Shown: positions 53,001 to 64,000 of the stretch, in pieces
How the letters are laid out: every line of letters starts with the position of its first letter
How positions within the stretch are numbered: position 1 is the stretch's first letter
DNA from: Paragordius varius
Taxonomy: Eukaryota; Nematomorpha
Assembly: GCA_964247055.1 (NCBI GenBank)
Contig: OZ176054.1
Span: 1,178,001 to 1,242,000, forward strand
Direction of reading: 5' to 3'
Length of the DNA: 64,000 nucleotides
Program-made: the position numbers and the translations under genes
Notes under the pieces: generated by a model
The model's input: the letters and a program-made list of their open reading frames with translations, nothing else
Told to the model about the DNA's origin: nothing
Database searches by the model: none

Positions 53001-56000
53001 TAATTAGGGTGTATTTGAATTGTTCAAGGGTGAATTTGAAGTGTAAAAGATATATATTGTATGTTACCAATATACATCCTATTTATTTCGCCACGCCAAA
53101 CGATATATTTTATTTAAAAAATATGATTTTAATAAAAATATTCTTTTTATATTTTTTATGTTGTTTATTGTAATTAATTTTCGTGGTACTTTAAATACTT
53201 TAATCCCAAAATATATTTATTTATATTTTTAGAAACAAGAAGAAAAAGTAGCCAAAAATATTGATGATTTGACCAAAACGCTCCTTTCCAACAAAAACAA
53301 ATTGGACCATCCTGCAATTAATGATCTCATACGCAGGTATCATTTATATACAATTATAAAGATTTATTTTACCAGATTAAAATAAAATTAATTGATTTTC
53401 GTTTACAGTTTATTTTGGATTTAAATAGGCAAAATGTAATATCTAAAAATTAAATTTTACGGTAAAAATTGAATTTTATGGACAAGAGGTAAAAATATAA
53501 AGACAAATATTTTTTTCTAAAAGATTATTTTTTAAAACATTAATGTTTCTTTAGCTACTGAGTTACAATTGAATGTATTAGTCTTAATTTAAAACATTGA
53601 GTTTAATTGATATAAAACTAGATTTAAAAAGTATAATTGTCTTTTAAAATATTTGTCTGTATATTTTTACCTTTTGTCCGTATAATTTAAGTTTTTACTG
53701 TAAAAAATAATTTTTTAAAGCCTTGTTTCACACATGATTTATCGTTTTGTCGAAAAATATTATAAGATGTAAATTGGTCAATTATTAAAAATAAAATAAT
53801 AATTAATGTACAAAAATTAAAGTTTAAAGAGTGTGGCTCTCTCCTTATTAAAATATTTATGTTTTATTATATAATATTTATACCGAATTATATAACATGT
53901 TAGAGTTGATCAACTTAATAAGCATTTTGAAGATCTTTCGGATCAAATTACGCGCACGAAATCAGACACGGAAGAATTGTCAAAATTTGCTTCAAAGTGT
54001 TGTAGTACCGCTTCTCCAGGAACTAAAAACACTAATGAACTTAGCGGTGGAGACATAAATACCCTGTTTTCTAAGGTAAATAAATTGTTTTACAAAAATT
54101 TTTTTATTCTTTTGAGGTTAAATTTATTGGTAGTTAATTAATGTATGATATTTGGTATAAAGATAAAATTGAGTGATATGGACGCCACAACAAAAGCCAA
54201 ATTTGTGGAATTGTTGAGGGAACATTTTGCATCGCATCACAAATTGGATGAACTCAAACATCTTTTATCACAAAATATTGAAAAAGTAATTTTAGTTTTT
54301 GCTATTCTCGTATTCCTCTAATGTATATCTTTAATTGCTTTTAAACCAAAAACAGATCAATAAGGATTTAGTTCATTTCAAGAATAATGTTATGACTGAA
54401 TTGAAAGATATCGATCGAACAGATCTAAGCAACACTGGAAGCCAAACCGGATCTAAAATTAGTGTGGATGATAGGGTATTTTGTAAATATTTTGCATTTT
54501 TCCCGTGTTATAATAAATGTATGAACTGTGTCACTTTTAACAGTTTGAATTATGTTTAGAATTTCCTAATCTTTAAAGTCAGAGGAATTAATTTTTAAAC
54601 TAACATAAGTAAAAAATAATATTTTTTTATAAATCTATATATATATTTTTCGAGTCTTTAAAATTTTTAAACTATAGTTCATGATTAGGATATTATTCAA
54701 TATTTTTTGGATTATTCCTTAATTTTATATGGATATTGATATAATTTTTCAAGTTGATGTTTTTAAAGTAAATTTGTTTTTATTTTCACTTTTTCGACCA
54801 TCCATTATTTCAAAGTTTACCAAATATATTCTAACTTAACAGAGAGTTCGTACCATAGTAGAAGAAATGTTGGAAAAATACTCAGCTGATCGCTTGGGGT
54901 TACCTGATTATGCGCTCGAAAGTGCCGGAGGTTCTATAATAAGTACGCGTTGTTCCGAAACATATGATACTCATTCGGCCCTAATTAAACTGTTTGGAAT
55001 TCCTATTTGGTATCAAAGTAATTCACCACGGATAGCTATTCAGGTATATCATGTCTATTGCTTTGAATTTTTAAGTTTTATTAATGTTGGCTAAATATTG
55101 TTCAAGAACGAAGTTCATAAGTCGACGGTATGAAAAATATAATGGGTGGATTATACTAATTAAAAGAAATGTAAATTATAATATAGCGAACCTTATTTTG
55201 TGAAACTAAAAACCGTAATTTTCTCCCCTTTATCTATTCTAATTAATTTTAACCTTCTCTTTATAAACGTAGGTGCTTATATAATTATTAAAATCAATGA
55301 TTATATTAAATTATAAATTGTGCAATCTATTGAATGTGGAATAATTAATATGCACAATAATTTTTGTCAATATTTGGGGCATAATCAAAAAACTTCCTGA
55401 CCCCTTCCAATGAGCTATTTTTAATAAATAGGTCCTAACAATTATTTTCTGATCATCATCCGTTTTTCCTTAGATTTTAAAATAGTTCCTAGTAAAATTT
55501 TATTTAAAAAAAATCATTTTAAATTATTCTAAAGCGTCATGATGCCGATATTGAGCTATGTAAATCCATATTTTCTTTTGCATCATACAGCCAGGAAATC
55601 AACCTGGTCAGTGTTGGGCTTTCAAGGGAGCTTCTGGATATATGGTGGTTCATTTAGCTGCTAGAATTAAGCCTACGGCTTTTACCATTGAACATATACC
55701 GAGATCGTTATCGCCTTCGGGAGATATAGACACTGCTACTAAGGATTTTAGTGTTTGGGTAAATGCTTTATTGAGAATTTATATTACAAAATCCAAATAT
55801 TAAAGATAAAAGGCTACCAACTATTTGTATTTAATAATATAATTTAAATCTAATTTTTTATTATAACAAAAATTAAAATTTTAATAAACATAGAAGTTAA
55901 GAGAAGATTATTTATTTTTTATTTAGTAAACCTGTTTTTAGACGTTAATTTATTTTTTATAATACCTTTATCGGTTTGTGTTCCCAAATAAGGGTTATTA

Positions 56001-56577
56001 TATTTCAGATTCATCATGTACAAAAAATAAAGAGGAAATGTAGAATAGTATTATATTTTTTATGTTTTTATATATCATTCAATTAATATCTAAAATTATA
56101 TTAGGGTTTACGTCATGAAAAAGATATTGACGGGGAATTACTTGGACGATATCGCTATGAAAAAACTGGTCGTCCAATTCAAACTTTTGCAACTCAGGTA
56201 ATATGCCACCAATTTTTTTTTCCCGACAGTAAAGAGTTATTGTTGACCTTTTCGCTATTTTAATTGGTCAAAATGATGATTTAGTTTATATGTTAGATTA
56301 GATATATTTTTATTAATTACTTTAAAATTATTTGAAAAATATTTATCTGTGCGAACAAGCGCTATTGCTTTCATTTAAATAAGTAATAAAAACAAACCCT
56401 CTCTTAATCCATAAAAAGAATGAAATTGCCAATAAATGCTCTTTTTACTGTATTTTAAACAAATTGTAGAATCCAACGTCGGAACATTTCGATTTCGTGG
56501 AACTCAAGATTGAAAGTAATTGGGGAAATCCAAACTATACGTGTCTTTATAGATTTAGAGTTCATGGAGAACCTTAG
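44022..56577 (+). CDS. SUN-domain protein (SUN1/2-like), inner nuclear membrane
   Basis: Twenty-three exons, all in phase, give 1107 residues. The C-terminal about 190 residues are a canonical SUN domain: [63 protein letters not shown], and the end [19 protein letters not shown] proteins span the inner nuclear membrane and bind KASH proteins to link the nucleus to the cytoskeleton. Upstream are coiled-coil exons (52026-54475), a membrane segment ([17 protein letters not shown], exons 51041-51435) and an N-terminal hydrophobic helix ([17 protein letters not shown], 45993-46220). The long nucleoplasmic part is Ser/Tyr/Gly-rich. Last exon 56470-56577. The two 5' exons (44022-44064, 44121-44276) join in phase to 45993, but an ATG at 45995 could be an alternative start, so the extreme N-terminus is less sure. 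Intron 2 contains the antisense gene at 44316-45618. Confidence 0.92.
44316..45618 (-). CDS. PR/SET-like domain protein with AT-hooks (PRDM-like)
   Basis: Three exons (45618-45513, 45487-45285, 45257-44316) with introns of 25 and 27 nt encode 416 residues. The first half resembles a PR/SET domain: [15 protein letters not shown] (start of the fold), then [20 protein letters not shown] and [19 protein letters not shown], matching the PRDM pattern 'W-x-R...NL...IFY...IxPGEELxVxYxxxY'. The second half is basic with two AT-hooks, [12 protein letters not shown] and [14 protein letters not shown], implying binding to AT-rich minor grooves. No zinc fingers follow, unlike most PRDMs, and I cannot see a full set of methyltransferase residues, so enzymatic activity is doubtful. 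The gene lies wholly in intron 2 of the SUN gene on the opposite strand; its stop is about 40 bp from SUN exon 2. Confidence 0.7.
47919..48464. mobile_element. inverted-repeat element in SUN intron 6
   Basis: The left end TAGGATTAGGGACACTTT and right end (complement CAGGATTAGAGACGGTTT) are inverted copies, each next to TA. Subterminal blocks with TATCGCA also match. It looks like a 546-bp Tc1/mariner-type MITE. Confidence 0.45.
50132..50411 (-). mobile_element. hAT-type MITE, copy C
   Basis: A 280-bp unit in a SUN intron. In the complement it begins GAGTGTCCAAAAAAATGGCT, aligning with the start of copy B, and has the same length. It is flanked by a perfect 8-bp duplication AACTAGAT (50124-50131 and 50412-50419). 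Confidence 0.75.
52843..53053 (+). mobile_element. palindromic MITE (TACCATTTA family), copy 2
   Basis: A unit in a SUN intron starts TACCATTTATAATTCAAATC and ends with GTGAATTTGAAGTGTAAAAG, an inverted version. It shares end and subterminal sequence with the copy at 23275-23521; the terminal bases on the right have decayed. Confidence 0.5.
53457..53703 (+). mobile_element. Tc1/mariner-type MITE, copy 3
   Basis: About 247 bp in a SUN intron, starting TTACGGTAAAAATTG and ending TTTTACTGTAA. Blocks GGACAAGAGG and TTTTGTCCGTATAA match copies at 29171 and 32131. Confidence 0.65.
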
Positions 56578-58439
56578 ATATAGCAACTCTTACTTACACA
56601 ATAATACATTTATTTTATTCTTCTGGATTACCATAGCGACTGACAAAGATTAAATGACACATATCTACCTTCATCATTTTCAAAATTTGAGCTTTTTTAA
56701 TTTTTAGAACTCATGTTAAATATAAAATATATATATGCCTGAAAAATTGATCTGTTAAATTCAATCCAAAAATCTCCATATATTAAATGGTAAAAATGCT
56801 CTCTATAAATGCCTTAATTACAAATAATCAAAACTTATTATGCAATATATCTTTCCATAATCTTAAAATACATAAGTTACAACTTTTATCCTATATATAA
56901 ATACGATATTATATATGCAAATTGTTCTTGAGTTTTAGCATAGATATGATAAATACAAATTATAAATATTAAATACATGTCATGTAATAATGTGTCTACT
57001 GTAATTATATAAATTAAACTTGAATTTAGTATAAAGTAAATGTAATATATAGATATAAAAATGATATTATTTGAATATTTTATGATTATATTTTTTGACT
57101 TCACTTATCAGATTTTTTATGAATTAAGGATTTGGATTGTTGCCTTATCTAGACGATGAACGACAGTTAGCAATTTTAATTTTTACGAAATAATAATAAA
57201 AAGATATGTTAAGTATATATCATTCCTCCAATGAATGCGTGTTTGTTACGTTTCTCTGCTTTACTTTTTCTGGCTATTCATATCTTTTTCTAATGAGTTT
57301 CCTCTTATTACACAAACATTGACTTTTTGCTTAATGATTATACCAAATATTAGTGTTTTTCTATTAGAAAAATAGTATTAAATACCTTCTCAAGCGTCGC
57401 TGGGACTTAGATACCAAATAAATTAATTATATTTTATTTTTGTTAGGAAACAAAACTGTTTAATAATAATCATAGAAACGATTTTTTTCGATGGCATAAT
57501 TTAGGGTGGGGCCTACCCAGCAACTAATTATAAAGGCGCTCAGTGAAAACATTTGCCATTTTTATGAATATATATTTCATATAATCTCAGAAGTTTTTCC
57601 GAAAAGTTGCTATAAAGTGCGCGTCATTTTTATATGGTTGCGTATTTTGCAAGCGTCAAGGTCTACTCACTGTAAAAGGACTGGCTTTAAACTATTATTT
57701 TTGGACTGCTAAAAAATGTCATTTTACGGGGGGCGGCCATAATTGGGGACTAATTCAAAAAAGTAGACTATGCATTCGTAAGAAAAAAACATGTTTAATA
57801 ACGAATTTAAATAATTTACTTATGAAAGATTGTCTTAACACAATCGGAGCAATCAAAAACCATCTATTTCAAAACTTACCTAGGCGTAACTGAGTTCTAA
57901 TTCAAAAAAAGTGGCTCTACTATACCCGAAACATTAAAGGATATTCATTCCACTTTTGAAATTGAATGGCATGTCGTAAAAAGGTAAAGACAACATTTCA
58001 CATTTTCATCAATATATTTTGATGTTCATGTGTCTATATTTTTTTACATATCAATATAATTAGGCTATCTGAATTTGCACCTAAAAGATTGGTATCGAAA
58101 AATTATTCGTGATTAAAGAATAACGTACCGAACTATATTTTTTAGAAAATTTCAAGGCGGTTTTTGAAATGTGGATTTAGAACATATGATTTCGGTTTCA
58201 TTAGCATATACCTTTTCTGAGTTTAAGATGTCATTAAATAAAAACATTATGTGGATTTTTACCATTTTTCATATTCTCTCGTTGACCTTGAAATATTTCC
58301 GTCATTAAATGACTTAATCTTACCTTGTTAAAATTTTGACCCAATGTATCAGATCAGGTAAAAAAACTAAGTTTATCAATAAATATTTTGCATTTGACTG
58401 GCACCTCTTTTTATATTAGATATCAAATATAATTATTAC
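56578..58439. other. intergenic, no gene seen
   Basis: 3' flank of the SUN gene and AT-rich spacer. I could not support any exon, RNA or element boundary. Confidence 0.45.
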
Positions 58440-59507
58440 ATTGAATGCTCTCCCTCGTGAAAGCGGTCATAGAGCTCTAACTATAGCGTCTTCTGCTTTT
58501 AGCTCATATTTTGCTAATTCTCTTTTCATTCTGTCCATCCATCTCGTTTTGGACTCCCACGTCCTCGTTTCCTTCAACTATATGAATCTCTATTGTTTTT
58601 GCAATATAATGAGAGTTTCCCCTTTGCCCAAATCAACGTAGCCTGTTTTTTGTCATTCTTTCCACTATTGGTTTAACATGTGTGCTGAATATTTTTATTC
58701 CCAACTTTGCTACTTTCCCACACGTGATTCTAAATATTTTCATTTTCGTAACGTTAAAATGGCTTCTTCGGATTTTTAACTTCCCACGTCTGTGATTATA
58801 CATCATTAAGGGTTGAACAACTGAACTGTATATGTTACCACTCACTATAACATCGATATTTCAATCGCATAATATGCTTAAATTCTTCCCCCCCCCCAAC
58901 TGTAATTCATAAATTAATATCGGTCAACGTGCCATCTGAACTTAAAATTACCCCCAAATTTTGGCCATTTCCTTTACCCTTCAAAACCCAACCCGCATCA
59001 ACCTCCGATTTCGTGTTGTTCCCCTGATTCAGTTTTTGATTTTTTGAATTTCTGACCACATTCAATTAGTTTAATTACCAATTTATTTACCGTTTGCGTT
59101 ATCTCAGTCAGTGAATCAAACATAATGAGTATGTCATCCTCATCCATAAAATACTAATCTGACCTTTGATTAATAACTTTGGGTACATCATCCATACACA
59201 TTATATATAATCAATAACGGGCTAAGCAATGAGCCTTGGCAGGCGCAATGCTTTATTAAAAAGGGCTCTGATAATCCTTGGGGAGTTAGGTGTGGAATTC
59301 ATACATAAATTGTAATAACTTAACATAACTTTCCGGCAATTTTTATGATCGAGATTCTACCAAATAGTTTGGCTTGAAATCCTAATGAATTCCTTTTCTA
59401 TGTCAATTAAAACCCCGTGTAACTCTTTCATCTGTTCAATGTGTTTTTGAATCAATCTTCTGACCGCATGTATAGGTTCCATTGTTAATCGTGGCATGAA
59501 ACCAAAT
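58440..59507 (-). mobile_element. degenerate LINE (non-LTR retrotransposon) ORF2 fragment
   Basis: Read on the minus strand, pieces in several frames match a non-LTR reverse transcriptase and its C-terminal region in the right order. FGFMPRLTMEPIHAVRRLI near 59507 corresponds to 'QFGFMPGRSTMEAIHLLRRL', followed by LHGVLIDIEKEFIRI ('LHMVFIDLEKAYDRV'). Near 58900 comes NLGVILSSDG, and near 58700-58640 VTKMKIFRITCG and MTKNRLRWFGQ ('MRMLRWMCG', 'ENRLRWFGHV'). Multiple frame changes and stops show it is dead; the 5' part is missing. The region is richer in G+C than its surroundings. Confidence 0.75.
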
Positions 59508-61492
59508 TAATTTCTTTCTATAACTAATACTTAATTCGTTTCAAAAGCAATTATCCGGCCAAAATCTGGACATCTTTATAAAGGGTTACAGATAATGTAT
59601 TATTTTTTGATTAGTCACTGTATTAGGTCTATAGGGCTTTAGGGTTTTGGAAAAAAAATCAAAGGTTTTCAACAGTCGTTTTGATGAAAAAATTACAAGA
59701 TATGGGTAGCTTCGCTTGTTTTAATTTTTTTTACCATATTGTTTCTATGTGAGCAACCAGACCTCTAAATTACTTTTTAAAAACTATAAATTCAGAGAGA
59801 GTCTTGATAGCGATTATAGGGATGGCTTTTGACTATTGTTATCATTTATAAGGGCGCCGATCATAGTCAAACCATTTTTCAAGTAGCTTTTATGACCAGT
59901 TAGACCGGTTACACTAAGTGTTTTATAAAACACAAATACCTGACACAAAGCTTACCGGTAAACGGGTAAACCCATTTATCATTGATGGAATTAATAATTA
60001 AACAAGCCTAACCCCCTTTTTTAAAAATTAGGATGCACCTATGTTATGACGCACACGTTGTAAGATTTGCATTTTTTACAAACTAAACCACCAAAGATAT
60101 TATATAGAGCTATATCAACTTTATCTAAGACATATGGGTTAAAGTCTAACTACTTGGCCATAATCCAGCTGATTACATTCAAGTGATATGTTGAATTTAA
60201 TCATTGCAAGACTGTGAATTTCAGGACAACATTAATCATAAATATTAAGGATATTTTTAGATATAACTCATATGGTTTGCGAAATACAGAATAGAGATGT
60301 TAAATGTTATTACACTCAATTAATTTTTCAAAATTGTAATTACATAGTTTTAGAGTATAAAATATCCAGGTTGAAAAGTTTTTTTATCTTTTTTGTCTTT
60401 ATAAATTGTCTGAATGAAACGAAAATTTTAATTTTAATATAATTGCTAAAAATTAACGTTAAAATATGAAGATCGCTAATGATATTCTATTATATATGTT
60501 TGATTAAATAACTTATGATATTTTTAACCATTTCAATGGCTCATAGCATTAAAAAAAGAGACTTTATTGAGTTTAAATATGGAAGCTTCTAAAGTTACAA
60601 ATTATTATGAAAATATAAGTTGATTCTTTATTAATCTGTCATTTAATATTTGGAGCCATTATCAAAACGTTAAGTTTATATTTAGTCCTAAATCCTAAAA
60701 TTTTAATTAAAATATAAATAATTTTTTATATGAAAATTAACATCCGCATTTTTAATCTTTTTTAGTAAAAAAAAAACCATTTTATGGCCATTACGATCAA
60801 TACTATGAGCCAATGACAATTGACACGTGATATATTACTCATTTGATATAATGTAAATTTTTCTTTTTTTTTTGCTATAAAAAAAATAAACAAATTTATA
60901 TCTCCCTTCTCCCTTTCTACATATCTTTTCTATATGCGCGTAAAAAACAACAAACACAAAAAAACAAAGAAAATTTCTATTGCATATTATACACACATAT
61001 ACGTTTTTCAGTATAGAACGGTGCATATTTACACTTTGTAGATTATACATATATAATAATCAGAATTCATTATATAATTTAATTCTAATCAAGTAATATC
61101 AACTCAGATGTTAGTCAGTTTTCTTCAGGTCAAAACTCAAATCTCTTTCCTTTAAATATATCACTCTAATAACATTTCTATTGAAATAATTAACTGTTAA
61201 TTTGGCGTAATCCCAAAAACTTTGCATATAATTTAAAATTGCTCTCTGCGTCAAATTCCTTATTACCAAGCTTAGAAACGGCAATAAAGTTGAAAATTAC
61301 CCAAAAAGGATTTAATTTAGGTTGGATTATATTCTTACAGTATTTAAATTATTTGATATATTGATTTTTATGCATATATAAATTTTAGTCGCCATTTTAT
61401 ATTGTGCGCAAGCGCACATTAATTGTTTTTGTTTAAATAAAAAGGTGACGCTATATTGTAACAAATAAACATTATATAGGTTTTGGCATATT
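59508..61492. other. intergenic, nothing recognised
   Basis: AT-rich spacer upstream of the CCCH gene. No exon, RNA or repeat boundary could be supported; the final about 100 bp presumably contain the CCCH gene promoter. Confidence 0.45.
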
Positions 61493-64000
61493 ATGCTGGC
61501 AACGATAACAAACGATTTGGATCTTGAAGAAGGTGAGCTTTCTGGGGAAGAATTAGATTCTGCAGGACCTTTAGAGTCTGATATAAAGAGTAACCTAAAT
61601 TTTATACGCTACAATTTCCGTAATATACAAACAAATGTTTTTAAAATTTAGACAATATAATCAACGATGCATTTGGCGCTGAATCCAAAATTATAACTGT
61701 AGCATCCTCTGATACAAATGATAATAAAAAAATTAAAAAATCAAGATGGTCAGATGTTATCGAAAAACCAGATGACCTTCAATCACCAAAAACTTTAGAT
61801 AAAAATAATTTTGTTTACAATGACAATAATATGCCAATTAAAAGCACTAAACATTCTTTTAGTGAAACTTTTGATAATGCATCAACTGATTCTTCTTTGC
61901 CTCCTGCTAAGGTGGCTCGATTAGATAAGGTTTAAAATATTAATTGTTTGAATATTTAAAAATTGAGAAGCTTTAAAATTTTTATTATTTTATCAATCAT
62001 TAAATAGGTTATTATTCTACAGCTAAATGTTAAAATTTATTTTAAAACCAATTTTTAAATATTAAAATTTAGCTTGGGAACAAATATTATAAGGATCTTG
62101 ACAGTATAAATGCATCACAAGAGACAAAATCTAATTCAGCCTTTAAACAAAGACACCGCGCATTTCACTTTAATAATAGTAGTCATTCAAATAACTTTTA
62201 CGAAGAGGATTTTGATAAACAGCTGCAATTGGCTCAACAACAAATACACGTAACTTACTTTTTTTTCATTGTTTTAATATTTATGTCTTGACATGAATAA
62301 AAACTATAATTTTTTGCATCATAATAGGCATTTGAACGTCAAAAACAGTCCTCCAATTCCCATTCCAAAGATTTAAGCCCAAATCAAAACAGCGATGAAA
62401 CTGAGAATGGCGACTCCGAATCTTTAAATCCTTTTCCCGCGAACCCTAAAAATGGTTCTGTAACTTCGGGCCTTCCCAATCAAAATGATGGCGGTCAATA
62501 CAAAAAGAATAACCAAAAATCATATTTTGATTCTAAGAAAAAATTTCAGGGCAAACAGTTGAATAACAGCGTTAAAAATGAAACAAGCCATTACAATAAT
62601 AAAAACAATAAAAATGGCAAATTTAATACAATGGTAATTATAGAATTATTACCGCTGTTTTAATCATATAATAGCTATTTTTTAGTTAAAACATTAAACA
62701 TACATAAAATAAGTTATGTGTTCGCTAAAATATAATTTATAGGGCAAATCTAGGCAATAAAAAATCATATAATAAGAAAATCAAGCTTTAAGGGATCCCA
62801 AAGTTTTACTAAATCTGACTTTAAATTTTTTTATATATATACAGTTTAAAATTTAGGATAAGAATATCAAAGCTATCCAATGGGCTTAAAAGTGGCAATT
62901 TCTATAATATTTGCTTTTATCATCAATATGCATTAAATTTAGCTAATATATTGCGATTATTTAGCCTTATTTAAATCGATTATATATAATTTTTAATTTT
63001 ATTATACGGATTCTCAATTGTCTCATCAGAATCTACCCAACTAATAATTTTATAGGAATGTAATCTTAATTTTAAGCGATTGTAAAACAAAATTTGAATT
63101 CATTTTAAAATGCAACATAAACCAATTAATTAATCGTGTTTTTTTAAACCACTCATTAAGACGGGAAGGGGTTTTTATAGGTTTCTTACATTATGGTTTT
63201 ACATGATTTCTGTTTATTCATTATAATCTTACAGGGTAATACTCAGACAAATTTTTATACGAATAAGAGTGATCCATCTAACTCGGTTGCAAACTCCAAC
63301 ACTTCATTCAATAACGATAATAAGAATTTCAAAAACAAAAAACATTTCAATAAACATGGAAATGCTGGTAGCGGAAATAAATACAACAAAGGTCACGCTG
63401 AAACTCATCAGGTTCAATTCACGAAACGACTTTGTCGTTATTATGTCGAGGGTCGTTGTGTTAAAGTATTTCTTTTCATTTTTTTACTAAATTTGGATTT
63501 TCGAATCATAATCAATCATTTACTAATTAATAGGGTTCGGAATGCAAATTTAGCCATGATGGGGATTTAAATCTAAAAAAGGAAGTTTGCAAATATTATG
63601 TGCAGAATACTTGCACTAAGGGAGATGCTTGCGTTTTTATGCATTGTAAGTTGATTAAATTGATTTTTTCAAAATTTTATAACAAATAAACTTATGAATG
63701 TGTCGTATTGTATGATTAATTAAGAGATGTTCACGCATCGTCTGCTTTATGTTAATATAATTTTTGATATATCATAATGTTTTATAAATACCATATAAAC
63801 TAATTATTCCATTTTTATGTTTGTTTATTTAGCTCAATTCCCATGCAAGTTTTTCCACACTGGTCAAAATTGTTTTGGGGCCGAAAATTGCAAATTTTCG
63901 CACGCTCTTCCCTTGTCGGATGAAGGAAGAGAATTGCTAAATAAGGTAAATACTGTTTTTTTATGTTAAATAAAAATATTTTTTATTCATAAATTATGAA
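61493..64000 (+). CDS. CCCH zinc-finger protein, ZC3H4/6/8 (suppressor of sable) group, partial
   Basis: Seven exons are visible (61493-61589, 61652-61929, 62073-62249, 62328-62633, 63235-63465, 63534-63645, 63833-63945) and encode 438 residues before the right edge, all in phase. The N-terminus is acidic ([16 protein letters not shown]) as in this family and includes KKSRWSDVI. An Asn/Lys-rich low-complexity region follows. Three CCCH fingers are then read: [40 protein letters not shown] and PCKFFHTG followed by [17 protein letters not shown]. The three-finger array and the 'CKFSHxxPLSDExxxLL' tail are typical of ZC3H4/6/8 and fly Su(sable), which restrict transcription of aberrant or non-coding RNA through the Restrictor pathway. 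The rest of the gene lies outside the window. Confidence 0.88.

Noticed and set aside
57480-57970. Possible Tc1/mariner coding remnant
   Set aside because: Short frames with no catalytic motifs or inverted repeats could be lined up.

Overview
The window is nuclear DNA from an AT-rich animal genome (roughly a quarter G+C). The genes are split by GT-AG introns, and the domains present (SEA, EGF, VWFC, DOMON, PR/SET, SUN) point to a metazoan. A striking trait is the frequency of ultra-short introns of 21-32 nt, seen both in host genes and in one transposon gene, alongside ordinary introns of 50 nt to 2.2 kb. Introns this short are reported for dicyemid mesozoans and a few other reduced animals; I cannot name the species, and that pointer is inference only. 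No viral or LTR elements and no CRISPR arrays were seen.

Layout, left to right. (1) 1-3212, minus: N-terminal part of a PAK/STE20-like protein kinase running off the left edge. (2) 3213-12045: gene-poor, holding an ARF6-like fragment, a LINE remnant and a complete 4.1-kb DNA transposon with about 0.9-kb inverted repeats whose gene belongs to a widespread but uncharacterised arthropod/animal protein family. (3) 12046-16763, plus: mitochondrial prolyl-tRNA synthetase (PARS2). (4) 16764-21187: spacer with a second, non-autonomous member of the same transposon family. (5) 21188-29621: a compact cluster of tRNA-Ala(TGC) (minus), a small unknown gene (plus), a LARP7-like La-related protein (minus) and proteasome ATPase Rpt5/PSMC3 (plus); the last two diverge from a 78-bp intergenic promoter. 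A PSMC3 intron carries, on the minus strand, a 91-bp palindromic unit with every core feature of a type I hammerhead ribozyme. (6) 30158-39790, minus: a 20-exon gene for a large secreted or surface mosaic protein (LPMO-like N-terminus, 2 EGF, 2 DOMON, SEA, VWFC, C-terminal hydrophobic tail). (7) 42322-43416: third foldback member of the transposon family. (8) 44022-56577, plus: a 23-exon SUN-domain nuclear-envelope gene whose second intron hosts, on the opposite strand, a complete PR/SET-like AT-hook gene (44316-45618). (9) 56578-61492: spacer with a degenerate LINE. (10) 61493 to right edge, plus: CCCH zinc-finger protein of the ZC3H4/6/8 (suppressor of sable) group.

Exon models were built by hand. 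For the complete models of PARS2, LARP7-like, PSMC3, the mosaic gene, SUN, PR/AT-hook, the small unknown gene and the transposase, summed exon lengths are divisible by three and every junction keeps phase, which supports them strongly; individual ends may be off by a base. Introns of the host genes are rich in small inverted-repeat elements: a Tc1/mariner-type MITE family (3 copies), a hAT-type MITE family (3 clear copies, two with perfect 8-bp duplications), and several foldback elements.

There is no operon-like logic. The genes are housekeeping (translation, RNA metabolism, proteolysis, nuclear envelope), signalling, chromatin and cell-surface functions arranged independently. The most novel parts are the CACTGTG-ended transposon family and the hammerhead ribozyme unit.
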